This document shows positions 56,857 through 64,000 of a DNA stretch of 64,000 nucleotides, in pieces (position 1 is the stretch's first letter; each line of letters begins with the position of its first letter). This DNA comes from Burkholderiales bacterium. GTDB lineage: Bacteria > Pseudomonadota > Gammaproteobacteria > Burkholderiales > Burkholderiaceae_C. Position numbers and translations under genes: made by a program. Location: assembly GCA_016703325.1 (NCBI GenBank), contig JADJCH010000013.1, positions 41,475 through 105,474 on the forward strand, read 5' to 3'. The notes beneath the pieces were generated by a model. That model saw only the letters and a list, made by a program, of their open reading frames with translations, ran no database searches and was not told the DNA's origin.

Positions 56857-58347
56857 GTGGACTTCCTGAACGTGCCCCTGTTCGCCGCGGCGGCGCTGGT
56901 CTTCACCAGCGTGTTGGCGGGGCTGTTCTCGCAACGCGTCGGCTTCTCCTTCCTGCTGGTCTTCCTGGTCGCGGGTATCCTGGCCGGTGAAGACGGGCCG
57001 GGGGGTTACCCCTTCGACGATGCCCGGCTGAGCTTCTGGGTCGGCAACCTGGCGCTGGCGGTGATCCTGCTCGACGGCGGGCTGCGCACCGCCTATGCCA
57101 CCTTCCGCACCGGGCTGCGGCCGGCCTCGCTGCTGGCCACGCTGGGTGTCTTGCTGAGCGCGCTGATCACCGCCGGGGCGGGCATGCTCTTTGTCGGGCT
57201 GGACCTGCCGACCGCGCTCCTGCTCGGAGCCATCGTCGGCTCCACCGATGCGGCGGCGGTGTTCGCCCTGCTGACCCGTTCCGGCGTGACGCTCAACGAG
57301 CGGGTGGCCGCCACGCTGGAGATCGAATCCGGCGTCAACGATCCGATGGCGGTGTACCTGACGCTGGCGCTGATCGCGCTGCTGACGCCAGCCGGCGCCA
57401 CCGTGGCCAGCCCGATGGCCCCGGCAGGTGGCGGATCGATGCTGGCCGGTCTGGCGCTGACCTTCCTGCAGCAGTTCGGCTGGGGTGCGCTGGTCGGGGG
57501 GCTGGCGGGCCTGGCCATGGTGGCCCTGCTGCGGCGCATCGCCTGGCGCGATGCCAGCGGCGGCGTGCTGGCGCTGCTGATCTGTGCGGCCGGTCTGGCG
57601 GTGTTTGCCGCCACCGGCTGGCTGGGGGGGTCGGGCTTCCTGGCGGTGTACCTGTTCGGATTGATCGCGGCCAACCGGGCCAGCGACTCGGTGAACCAGG
57701 CCCTGCCGGCCATGGACGGTTATGCCTGGCTCAGCCAGGCGGGCATGTTCCTGTTGCTGGGCCTGCTGGTGACGCCTTCGCGGCTGGTCGAACATCTGCT
57801 GCCGGCGCTGGGCGTCGTGCTGGCGCTGATCGGTGTGGCCCGGCCCGCGGCGGTCTGGATCTGCCTGCGGCCCTTTCGCTTCACACCCCGCGAAACCTGG
57901 TTCATCGCCTGGGTGGGACTGAGGGGCGCCGTGCCCATCGTGCTGGCGCTGTTCCCGATGATGGCCGGCCTGCCGCAGGCGCGGCTGCTGTTTGACGTTG
58001 CCTTCGTGGTGGTGCTGACCTCGCTGTTGCTGCAGGGCAGCACCATCGGCTGGATGGCCAGGCGCCTGGGTGTGGTCCTGCCGGATCCGGGCGACGAGCG
58101 TGCGCAACGGGCCGTTTTCCGGGACTTCGTTCTGGATGCGACCGTGCCGGTGGGTGATGTCTGCACCTTCTACAACCTGCCCGCAACGGCCGATGGTTCG
58201 CTGCCCCTGGGGCACTGGATGGCTGCAGCCATCGGGCGTCCGCCTGTCGCGGGGGACAGCGTCCGGCTGGGCCCGGCCATGTTGGTCGTACGGGAATTGC
58301 GCGAAGGCGCAATCACCCGCGTCGGCCTGGGTCTGCCGGGGGCTTGA
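56857..58347 (+). CDS. K+/H+ antiporter, NhaP2/CvrA type
   Basis: This 496-residue monovalent cation/proton antiporter has twelve or thirteen membrane segments and conserved CPA1 motifs LAVILLDGGLRTAY, GSTDAAAVFALLTRSG, LEIESGVNDPMAVYLTLALI and FIAWVGLRGAVPIVLALFPM. The C-terminus is cytoplasmic and resembles the TrkA-C/CorC-like tail of NhaP2. It starts with GTG at 56857. The role is inferred to be osmotic or pH adaptation, matching the neighbouring solute genes. Confidence 0.88.
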   Translation: MDFLNVPLFAAAALVFTSVLAGLFSQRVGFSFLLVFLVAGILAGEDGPGGYPFDDARLSFWVGNLALAVILLDGGLRTAYATFRTGLRPASLLATLGVLLSALITAGAGMLFVGLDLPTALLLGAIVGSTDAAAVFALLTRSGVTLNERVAATLEIESGVNDPMAVYLTLALIALLTPAGATVASPMAPAGGGSMLAGLALTFLQQFGWGALVGGLAGLAMVALLRRIAWRDASGGVLALLICAAGLAVFAATGWLGGSGFLAVYLFGLIAANRASDSVNQALPAMDGYAWLSQAGMFLLLGLLVTPSRLVEHLLPALGVVLALIGVARPAAVWICLRPFRFTPRETWFIAWVGLRGAVPIVLALFPMMAGLPQARLLFDVAFVVVLTSLLLQGSTIGWMARRLGVVLPDPGDERAQRAVFRDFVLDATVPVGDVCTFYNLPATADGSLPLGHWMAAAIGRPPVAGDSVRLGPAMLVVRELREGAITRVGLGLPGA

Positions 58348-58370
58348 CCTGCCGGGGCAGCAGATCGCAC

Positions 58371-59936
58371 TCATGCCGATGACACCGGTGCCTCGACCGC
58401 GGCCTGCGGCACCTGTTCCAGCAGTTCCGTGAACGAAGACACCACCCGGACGTTCGGCACACCGGTCAGCACGGGCGAACGCGGCTGGATGACGAACGGG
58501 CGGTCTGCGGCGGTCAGCATGCCCAGATCGTTGAGGTTGTCACCGATGGCCCAGCATTCACGCACGCGGGGCGGTTGTGTGTCTGCTCGGAAGCGCCGCA
58601 ACACATGGCTCTTGCAGACGCTGGCGAGATGGCCACTGTCGTCCAGGAAGGCCGGATTGAGCCGAAGCTCGCCGGTGCAGACCTCGTTGTCGAACTGCAG
58701 CAGATGCGCCAGCGCGAAGTCGGCAAACACCCTGCGGCGGAGGATGTCCGCGGCCACGAACCAGCTGTCGGACAGCACCCCCACCATGAATCCGGCCCGG
58801 CGCATGCGGTTGATGAACACGATGGCGTCCGGCCGCAGCGGCGTCTGGCGCGCCACTCGCTCGAACTCCTCGCGGTGCACGAAGCGAAACAGCTCCGCAA
58901 TGCGCCGGCTGCGGGTAGCGGCATCGTCGTCGGGCTGATCCAGCAGCGGGCGCAGGCGCTCCTCGCGACCGGTGGCGCGGGCCAGATCGACCACGAAGCG
59001 CCCTTCGGTAAGGGTTCCGTCCATGTCCAGCAGCAGCAGGCGCTGACGCCCGCGCCGGCGCGTCAACACCAGTTCGAGGCTGGCCGCAGCCTGGCGCTGC
59101 ATCTCATGCATCGCCATCACCTGCTCGACATGCAGCCGGCCCATCTGGCGGGCATGGGCATAGATGACGCGGGAGACCTCATTGGCCATCAGCGTCAGGT
59201 CGGACAGGGGTTGGCTGTCGTTTTCCAGCGATCCAATGTTCACTTCGGCCAGGCGCGCGCCGGCACGCGAAGCGCCGATCAGCAGGCCGATGTCCACGCC
59301 GTAGCCCTCCTCGAAGCGCAGCGAATGCAGCAGGCTGCGGCGGGCGGCGATGATGCCCCCCAGCGGCTGCGCGAAGTGGGCGACCTCCGGGAAAAACACC
59401 TTGAGCATGGGCTTGGCCGTGAGTTCGGTGACCCGCCCGCCGCTGCGGCCGAAGCGGGCCTTCACGAAATCCGCCTCGCCGCGCAGCAGCGGCCGGCACA
59501 GGTCGCTCACCAGCCCGGGCCGCAGACCCGCGAGGTCACCGTCGAGGTAGGCGATCAGTTCGTATCGGGCCACCTCCAGCCCGTCGCGCATCGACGACCC
59601 CTTGCCCAGCATGCTGCTGAGGATCACCCGGGCACCGGCCTGGCGCGCCCGTTCAGCCGTGGCATCGATGGAGCTGTCGTCCACCACGATCACCTCGGCC
59701 GTGGCGGGATCGGCCAGCACATGGCGCACCACCTCGGCGATGCGTTTTTCCTCGTTCAAGGCGGGGATGACCACCGAGATACAGGCGGCCAAAGGCAGCG
59801 ACAGGGGCGCGGGGGCCAGCGGCTCGGCCAGGTCGACCCGATCCGCCCGGGCACCCCGCAACCAACGCGGCCACCTCCAGCCAGGACTGAAACGGCTGAG
59901 CCATCGGCCAAGAAGTTCCGCAGTCCATCGAATCAC
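58371..59936 (-). CDS. GpgS-like glycosyltransferase fused to a HAD-type phosphatase
   Basis: This is a 521-residue two-domain protein. Residues about 45-290 are a GT2/GpgS-like transferase: ISVVIPALNEEKRIAEVVRH, VIVVDDSSIDATAERARQAG, AYLDGDLAG, GRVTELTAKPMLKVFFPE and EEGYGVDIGLLIGASRAG. Residues about 310-510 are a SerB-like HAD phosphatase: LLLLDMDGTLTEGRFVVDLA, VGVLSDSWFVAADILRRRVF and IGDNLNDLGML. Together they could make glucosyl-3-phosphoglycerate and dephosphorylate it to glucosylglycerate, a compatible solute. A GTG start at 59936 has GGAGGG five bases upstream. Fusion of the two steps is unusual. Confidence 0.78.
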   Translation of the reverse strand: MIRWTAELLGRWLSRFSPGWRWPRWLRGARADRVDLAEPLAPAPLSLPLAACISVVIPALNEEKRIAEVVRHVLADPATAEVIVVDDSSIDATAERARQAGARVILSSMLGKGSSMRDGLEVARYELIAYLDGDLAGLRPGLVSDLCRPLLRGEADFVKARFGRSGGRVTELTAKPMLKVFFPEVAHFAQPLGGIIAARRSLLHSLRFEEGYGVDIGLLIGASRAGARLAEVNIGSLENDSQPLSDLTLMANEVSRVIYAHARQMGRLHVEQVMAMHEMQRQAAASLELVLTRRRGRQRLLLLDMDGTLTEGRFVVDLARATGREERLRPLLDQPDDDAATRSRRIAELFRFVHREEFERVARQTPLRPDAIVFINRMRRAGFMVGVLSDSWFVAADILRRRVFADFALAHLLQFDNEVCTGELRLNPAFLDDSGHLASVCKSHVLRRFRADTQPPRVRECWAIGDNLNDLGMLTAADRPFVIQPRSPVLTGVPNVRVVSSFTELLEQVPQAAVEAPVSSA

Positions 59937-59984
59937 AGGCCCTCCACCCACCAGAACAGATGTCGCAATTCTATTTGTACAAAA

Positions 59985-60132
59985 ATGATTGCTTACAATA
60001 CAACTGCCGCGGCCACAGACCATCCCGGCCGGCGGCTTGTTCCGAGCAGCCTGCAAATGCATCTGCAGATGCCTCTGCACCTGCACCTTCACCTGCACAT
60101 GCTCTTGAGGCCCCACACGGGGCCTCCTTTTT
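59985..60132 (+). ncRNA. Candidate small RNA with rho-independent terminator
   Basis: Between the two minus-strand genes the plus strand carries a perfect terminator: GAGGCCCC-ACAC-GGGGCCTC (60107-60126) followed by CTTTTT. No plus-strand gene lies upstream to use it. About 100 nt upstream is AT-rich DNA with promoter-like hexamers (TACAAT near 59994), and the interval includes the palindrome GCATCTGCAGATGC (60059-60072) and CTGCACC repeats. A small transcript of roughly 110-145 nt is inferred. The same AT-rich stretch may also hold the promoter of the divergent minus-strand gene. Confidence 0.4.
60107..60132 (+). terminator. Rho-independent terminator (plus strand)
   Basis: An eight-pair GC stem with ACAC loop and CTTTTT tail gives a textbook intrinsic terminator on the plus strand. 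It points away from otsB, whose stop is at 60142 on the other strand. Confidence 0.75.
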
Positions 60133-60141
60133 GGGGGGGCC

Positions 60142-60942
60142 TCAGGGTCGAGCGGCCTGCAGGGCATGCTCCATCCGGTCCAGCACCTGCGCCAGACTGT
60201 CGGGCGCATCGATCGCCCATCGCGCATGGGTCGGTTGTCTTTCTGTGCCGACGCGCAAGGTCAACCAGTGCGCTGGCGCGGCGGCGAAGACCGGTTCGTC
60301 GTTGACATCATCTCCCGCGAAGAACACGCTGTCGCAGCGCCAACGATTCAAGAGGGCACGAACCGCCTGGGCCTTGTCCGGTGCGTCCGCCGCCACCAGG
60401 TTGACCACGTACTTTCCCCCGAAGGCACGCAGAGGTGAAGGTTCCCGCAGAAGGGCATGCAGCTGGGTTTCCAGGACGGCGAGGGCCCACTGGGGATCTG
60501 CTGCCAGCCGGTAGTGCAGCGCGATGGACTGACCCTTGTCCTCCACCTGGACGCCCGCCGACTCCAGGCTCTGGCGCTGATGCTGCAGATGGTCCCGCAG
60601 CGGATCGAGCACCGCACGAAAACGCGCGGATGCCGCCTGATCCTGTTCATCCTCAGCCCCGTGGCTGCCGATGAGGGCTGCAGGCTCAAAACCCAGACGC
60701 CCCCGCGCATCGGCCACCCGGCGTCCGGTCACCACCACCACCGGACGCAGTCGCGCCAGGCGCGCCAGTCGGTGGGCCAGCGCTTGCGGTACACGGGCAT
60801 CGCCCGGGCGGGACACGATCGGCGCCAGGGTGCCGTCCAGGTCGAAGGCCAGCAGCGGACAGCGGGCCATGAGTTGCTGCAGCGCCGCGTCGCCCTCGGG
60901 ACCAGTCAGGGCTTGGGGAGAGGCTCCAGAGACGTTGTTCAT
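60142..60942 (-). CDS. otsB: Trehalose-6-phosphate phosphatase
   Basis: This 266-residue HAD phosphatase of the OtsB family has motif I LAFDLDGTLAPIVSRPGDA, VVVVTGRRVADARGRLG, GSHGAEDEQ and GDDVNDEPVFAAA. It removes phosphate from trehalose-6-phosphate to give the osmoprotectant trehalose. Its start overlaps the stop of the upstream otsA fragment (ATGA), showing the original otsA-otsB operon. Without OtsA in this locus, its substrate must come from elsewhere. Confidence 0.92.
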   Translation of the reverse strand: MNNVSGASPQALTGPEGDAALQQLMARCPLLAFDLDGTLAPIVSRPGDARVPQALAHRLARLARLRPVVVVTGRRVADARGRLGFEPAALIGSHGAEDEQDQAASARFRAVLDPLRDHLQHQRQSLESAGVQVEDKGQSIALHYRLAADPQWALAVLETQLHALLREPSPLRAFGGKYVVNLVAADAPDKAQAVRALLNRWRCDSVFFAGDDVNDEPVFAAAPAHWLTLRVGTERQPTHARWAIDAPDSLAQVLDRMEHALQAARP

Positions 60943-61240
60943 GGCAGTTGCAATCGTTTGACGCGTGCCTCCACCCGGGCGCGCAGTCGCCAGCGGCCGG
61001 CATCGGCGAGCATGCGCCCGGCCCAGCGGAACACGTTGAACTCCCGCACGGTGGCCCGCAGGCTGGCCATGCGTTCACGCTGCTCGGCCGCTGGCATGGT
61101 GGCGGCCCGGTGCAGCGCATCGGCGGTTTCTTCGACGTGGTAGGGGTTGATGATCAGTGCCTCGGTCAGTTCCCGGGCAGCCCAGCATGCCCTGCAGGAT
61201 TTCGCGCCGCCACAGGCAGATGCCGAAGCTTTCGGGGTTG
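60939..61240 (-). pseudogene. otsA: Trehalose-6-phosphate synthase remnant with large deletion
   Basis: The 3' part encodes the OtsA C-terminus (ARELTEALIINPYHVEETAD to the stop at 60939). Immediately upstream, in another frame, is NPESFGICLWRREILQGMLG, which matches an internal OtsA segment normally some 250-300 residues earlier. All sequence between and everything upstream of NPESF is missing. The break coincides with the edge of the AT-rich TIR island. Confidence 0.8.
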
Positions 61241-61404
61241 TCAAACTATCAGATCTGCCCGGCAACAATGCTGAACGTCTCAACTATGCGGGATAAAAAT
61301 ACAACCAATCCCTGAACCTCATCGAACTGAAGCCGACCATCTAAGGAAAACCAAGCAAAGACATTCGATGAATTTATTCGAAGCTCCACAGTGAGCCCCA
61401 CAAA

Positions 61405-62739
61405 TCAGTTTCCGTCAATCAACTCAGATAGCGCAGGGAGTCTATCGTAAATCGCAATAATCCTAGCATCTCCAATCTCAGACTTAATTCTCAGCAACTC
61501 TTCATCACGTTGTGATGAATTAGTTAGATCCACAAAGCCAGTCACAAAACGTTCCGCAGAGTTTACATCCTCTACCGCAACCCATACATCGCCATCCAGG
61601 TAAGGTGAATCATAGCTAATAAACTCAACGCCAGTACCAATATCACCAACATCCAAAGCAAGCGCTCCTCTACCGAGATTCTCCATTACAAACGATGGCA
61701 GTATCTTATCCAGACCCTGTCTATGCAAGAAGCGGCGAACATAAGTATTATCAAGCTCAATAACCCTTCCAGATATTACCGCCTCAAAACAACCAGCCCC
61801 CTTAGACTCAAACATCATAGACTCCACAAATTTACTATAGTAATCTTGGCGAATGAATATTGGAATCGAGTTCCTGACAATGCTCTCATATAGGCCGAGC
61901 AGGCGCTTTGTATTCTGAGCTCTCTTCTCCCAATGAACCATCTGACCAGCAGATATTGACATACACGCACTAATTGTCAACCTCTTTCTCTCCCCAAAAC
62001 CCCTATTAATCTCGATAGCGCGCCGAAACTCCCGGTGAAGAATCCGCTTCTCATTTGGATGACCCATCAACATTGGAGCGAATCGCGACAACGTACCCTT
62101 GACCCGCACAATCGCCCCTTCATCCATCAAGTTCGCACTCTTCCAGAAAGAGCCAACAGACAACACACCGCCCCCAAAAAGAGGGCTATCATGAATTGGA
62201 GCTACAGATCCAATATTTGGCGAATGTTCTGCAGAGTGCACAATTTCTTCGACCTCGTTCAATGCCTGCAAAACTGGCCGATGCCCTCGAAAGCTATCAA
62301 ATTTCCTACGCAACTGAGTGACAACGCTTGTCCATCCCCTGGCACCACTCCTTGATGCAACAAGAGACTTCCCGTCAACACTTATCATCTGCAGCTTGCC
62401 GATCCAATGTGAGCCAAGGTCAAAATCATCGACAAGAATAGGCACAATGTCTATTTGCCCACGTCTCTCCCGCTCTCTGGCAGATTTCAACTCGGTCTCC
62501 ACGCAGTAGTTGGAATTGATGAAATCAGCAGTCAAGAGCAGAACAACGATATCTGCAGATCCAATTGCAGATATCAAACTACGCTCCCAGAGAACGCCGG
62601 GCTCAATTAGTCCATCCCACCAACATCGAATCGCCCCTTCAAGCTCCAAGCCAGCAAGATGAGCCTTCAATTTCAACAAATGCTTTTTGTCTCTGTGAGA
62701 ATAACTAACGAAGACAGTGAGTGGCTTTGACTTGATCAC
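61405..62739 (-). CDS. TIR-domain protein with unrecognised C-terminal domain
   Basis: This 444-residue protein has an N-terminal TIR domain (residues 5-130): VFVSYSHRDKKHLLKLKAHL, CWWDGLIEPGVLWERSLISA, IVVLLLTADFINSNYCVETE, with Glu81/Glu83 as catalytic candidates by position. Bacterial TIR domains can hydrolyse NAD+ or make signalling nucleotides in antiphage systems. Residues 190-444 match no family I recognise; a stretch GAIVRVKGTLSRFAPML may be a small beta-barrel. The gene is far richer in A and T than its surroundings, showing recent transfer. It sits between truncated otsA and an IS5-type transposase. No ThsA-like or other partner is seen in the window. Confidence 0.8.
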   Translation of the reverse strand: MIKSKPLTVFVSYSHRDKKHLLKLKAHLAGLELEGAIRCWWDGLIEPGVLWERSLISAIGSADIVVLLLTADFINSNYCVETELKSARERERRGQIDIVPILVDDFDLGSHWIGKLQMISVDGKSLVASRSGARGWTSVVTQLRRKFDSFRGHRPVLQALNEVEEIVHSAEHSPNIGSVAPIHDSPLFGGGVLSVGSFWKSANLMDEGAIVRVKGTLSRFAPMLMGHPNEKRILHREFRRAIEINRGFGERKRLTISACMSISAGQMVHWEKRAQNTKRLLGLYESIVRNSIPIFIRQDYYSKFVESMMFESKGAGCFEAVISGRVIELDNTYVRRFLHRQGLDKILPSFVMENLGRGALALDVGDIGTGVEFISYDSPYLDGDVWVAVEDVNSAERFVTGFVDLTNSSQRDEELLRIKSEIGDARIIAIYDRLPALSELIDGN

Positions 62740-62999
62740 TTTAGCCTCCCTTTCATAAAATGCTTGTTTGAAGAAAATATCACCGACGCTTAGGCAACGC
62801 CAATTGTCGTGCTGCGACCGCCATTCTCAATGCAAGTCGTCGCAAGTCTAAGAAAACCCTGCACAGATCACTTTGAGATGTGCCAGCAGGCCTGAAGTCG
62901 AAGGGTTTGGTCGGTTTCGATCGGTTCTGTCACCACTTTGTGTCGATTTCCGGCCGCTGAGGGCCTGAAATTGGCCTTGCTGGGCCATTTCGGGCGCAC
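62740..62999. other. Left flank of the IS5-type element and TIR gene upstream region
   Basis: This region carries the TIR gene promoter and the IS end. Composition shifts from AT-rich to GC-rich near 62,870. The left inverted repeat is not identifiable without the other end. Confidence 0.4.
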
Positions 63000-63965
63000 T
63001 CATGCCTGCAGCCCCAGCAGTTTGCCGCGCACCAGCCACAGGTTGGCCAGCGCATACAGCGTGGTCATCTGCGCGCCGTTCTTGGCCAGTCCGCGATACC
63101 TGACCTTGCGATATCCGAACTGGCACTTGACCACCCGAAAGACGTGTTCGACCTTGGATCGAATGCTCGCCTTGACCCGCTCGATCTGATCGGTCAGTGC
63201 CTGCGCAGGGTCGCTCTTGTCCAGTGCTCGCCGCTTGCCCGGGCGCAGCGCGGTGTGCCATTCAACGTCGCCTGGCGCATCAGGGCGTTTTTCCACGCCC
63301 TGGTAGCCCGCATCCCCAAACGCCCTGACTTCCTCGCCGTGCAGCAGGCTGTTGGCCTCGGTGACATCGGCGACTTTGGCCGCCGTGAACTTCGTGGTGT
63401 GCACCAAGCCGCTGGCCGCGTCCACCGCGATGTGGCTCTTGGCGCCGAAGTACCACTGGTTGCCCTTCTTGGTCTGGTGCATCTCGGGGTCGCGCTCACC
63501 GCTTCTGTTCTTGGTCGAACTCGGCGCAGCAATCAGCGTGGCATCCACCACCGTGCCCGATCGCATCATCAGGCCCTGCCCGCGCAGGATGTCGTTGACC
63601 GTGGCCAGCATCTTGTCGGCCAGCTTGTGCTCTTCGAGCGTATGGCGAAACCTCAGGATCGTGCTCTCGTCGGGCAGCGCCTCGTTCCAGCTGTCCAGCC
63701 CGACAAACTCTCGGTACATCGGCACCTCGTGCAGCGCCTCTTCCATCGCCGGGTCACTCAGCCCGAACCACTGCTGCACAAAGTGAATGCGCAGCAGCAC
63801 AGCCACCTCATACGGCTGGCGGCCTTTGTGACCTCGCTGCGGGCAGTGCGGGGCAATCAGCTCCACCAGCTCCGCCCATGGCACCACCTTGTCCATCTGG
63901 TCGAGGAACTCCCGCTTGCGCGTGCGCTTGTTCGACAGGTTCAGCCCCAGATCCGCTTGCTTCAT
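63000..63965 (-). mobile_element. IS5-family transposase (insertion sequence extends beyond window)
   Basis: This 321-residue DDE transposase has the N-terminal Transposase-IS5 domain (HFVQQWFGLSDPAMEEALHE, DESTILRFRHTLEEHKLADK) and a catalytic domain with TVVDATLIAAPSSTKN, FGDAGYQGVEKRPD and the Glu motif KVEHVFRVVKCQFGYRKVRY. It is full length. The right terminal repeat would fall close to or past the window edge and the left one between 62,760 and 63,000; neither could be proven. It probably took part in the transfer of the TIR gene. Confidence 0.9.
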
Positions 63966-64000
63966 GCTTCACATCCTCGCCAGCTTCTTCCCGGACTTGC

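Overview
The window is high-GC, densely coded DNA, most likely a chromosome segment of a Burkholderiales-type betaproteobacterium. The evidence is a tandem glycine riboswitch, a PEP-CTERM envelope protein, LrgAB, a CzcI/CzcCBA-type metal efflux operon, an RpoE-ChrR singlet-oxygen locus and the consistently GC-rich codon use. The genus cannot be fixed from sequence alone. AT-richer patches (about 45.9-48.1 kb and especially 61.3-62.8 kb) stand out as acquired DNA.

Layout. 0-1.05 kb: 5' part of a LivK-type ABC substrate-binding protein behind a tandem glycine riboswitch. 1.3-10.8 kb: a defence locus in which a type I restriction-modification operon (hsdM, hsdS, hsdR) is split by two further modules, an AAA-ATPase/HNH pair resembling Septu and a nucleotidyltransferase/HEPN-like pair. 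11-14.2 kb: a VOC protein and a large membrane-anchored patatin phospholipase. 14.2-19.7 kb: an rpoE-chrR pair (chrR frameshifted) divergent from an FAD amine oxidase, a DUF1365 protein and a cyclopropane-fatty-acid-synthase-like methyltransferase; both transcription units carry a TGATCC-N18-TA(C/G)AAG promoter. 19.8-24.9 kb: PEP-CTERM protein, SRPBCC protein, LrgAB, a secreted HEFVH protein, a thioesterase and a stand-alone DUF4347 protein. 25-33 kb: an eight-gene metal-efflux operon ending at a divergent MerR-type promoter, with the MerR regulator and an MBL-fold hydrolase on the other side.

34.2-48.3 kb is a mosaic of toxin-antitoxin modules, gene fragments, an IS110-like remnant and repeats. 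It holds two copies of a hepT-mntA segment (one carrying a 119-nt insert with 113 consecutive G), three vapBC-like pairs (one broken), remnants of the MBL gene 3' end bordering modules, a secreted SUMF1-type/histidine phosphatase pair, and an AT-richer ParB-like/D12 adenine methylase pair. Three metabolic or regulatory genes (AraC, SnoaL-like, GlxA-like) and an isochorismatase-family hydrolase interrupt it.

48.3-52 kb: a SorC regulator, an RpiB-type isomerase and a DhaK-DhaL kinase, with four similar operator-like elements in the divergent control region. 52-58.3 kb: ion transport, comprising a CaCA exchanger, an internally deleted P-type ATPase, a Na+/H+ antiporter and an NhaP2-type antiporter. 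58.4-61.2 kb: compatible-solute genes, namely a GpgS-like glycosyltransferase fused to a HAD phosphatase, otsB and a wrecked otsA. 61.3-64 kb: an AT-rich TIR-domain gene that lies where otsA is broken, then an IS5-family transposase running to the window edge.

The best candidates for under-described biology are the nested modules in the hsd operon, the ParB-like/D12 methylase pair, the TIR protein with an unrecognised C-terminal half, and the repeat-bordered toxin-antitoxin mosaic.
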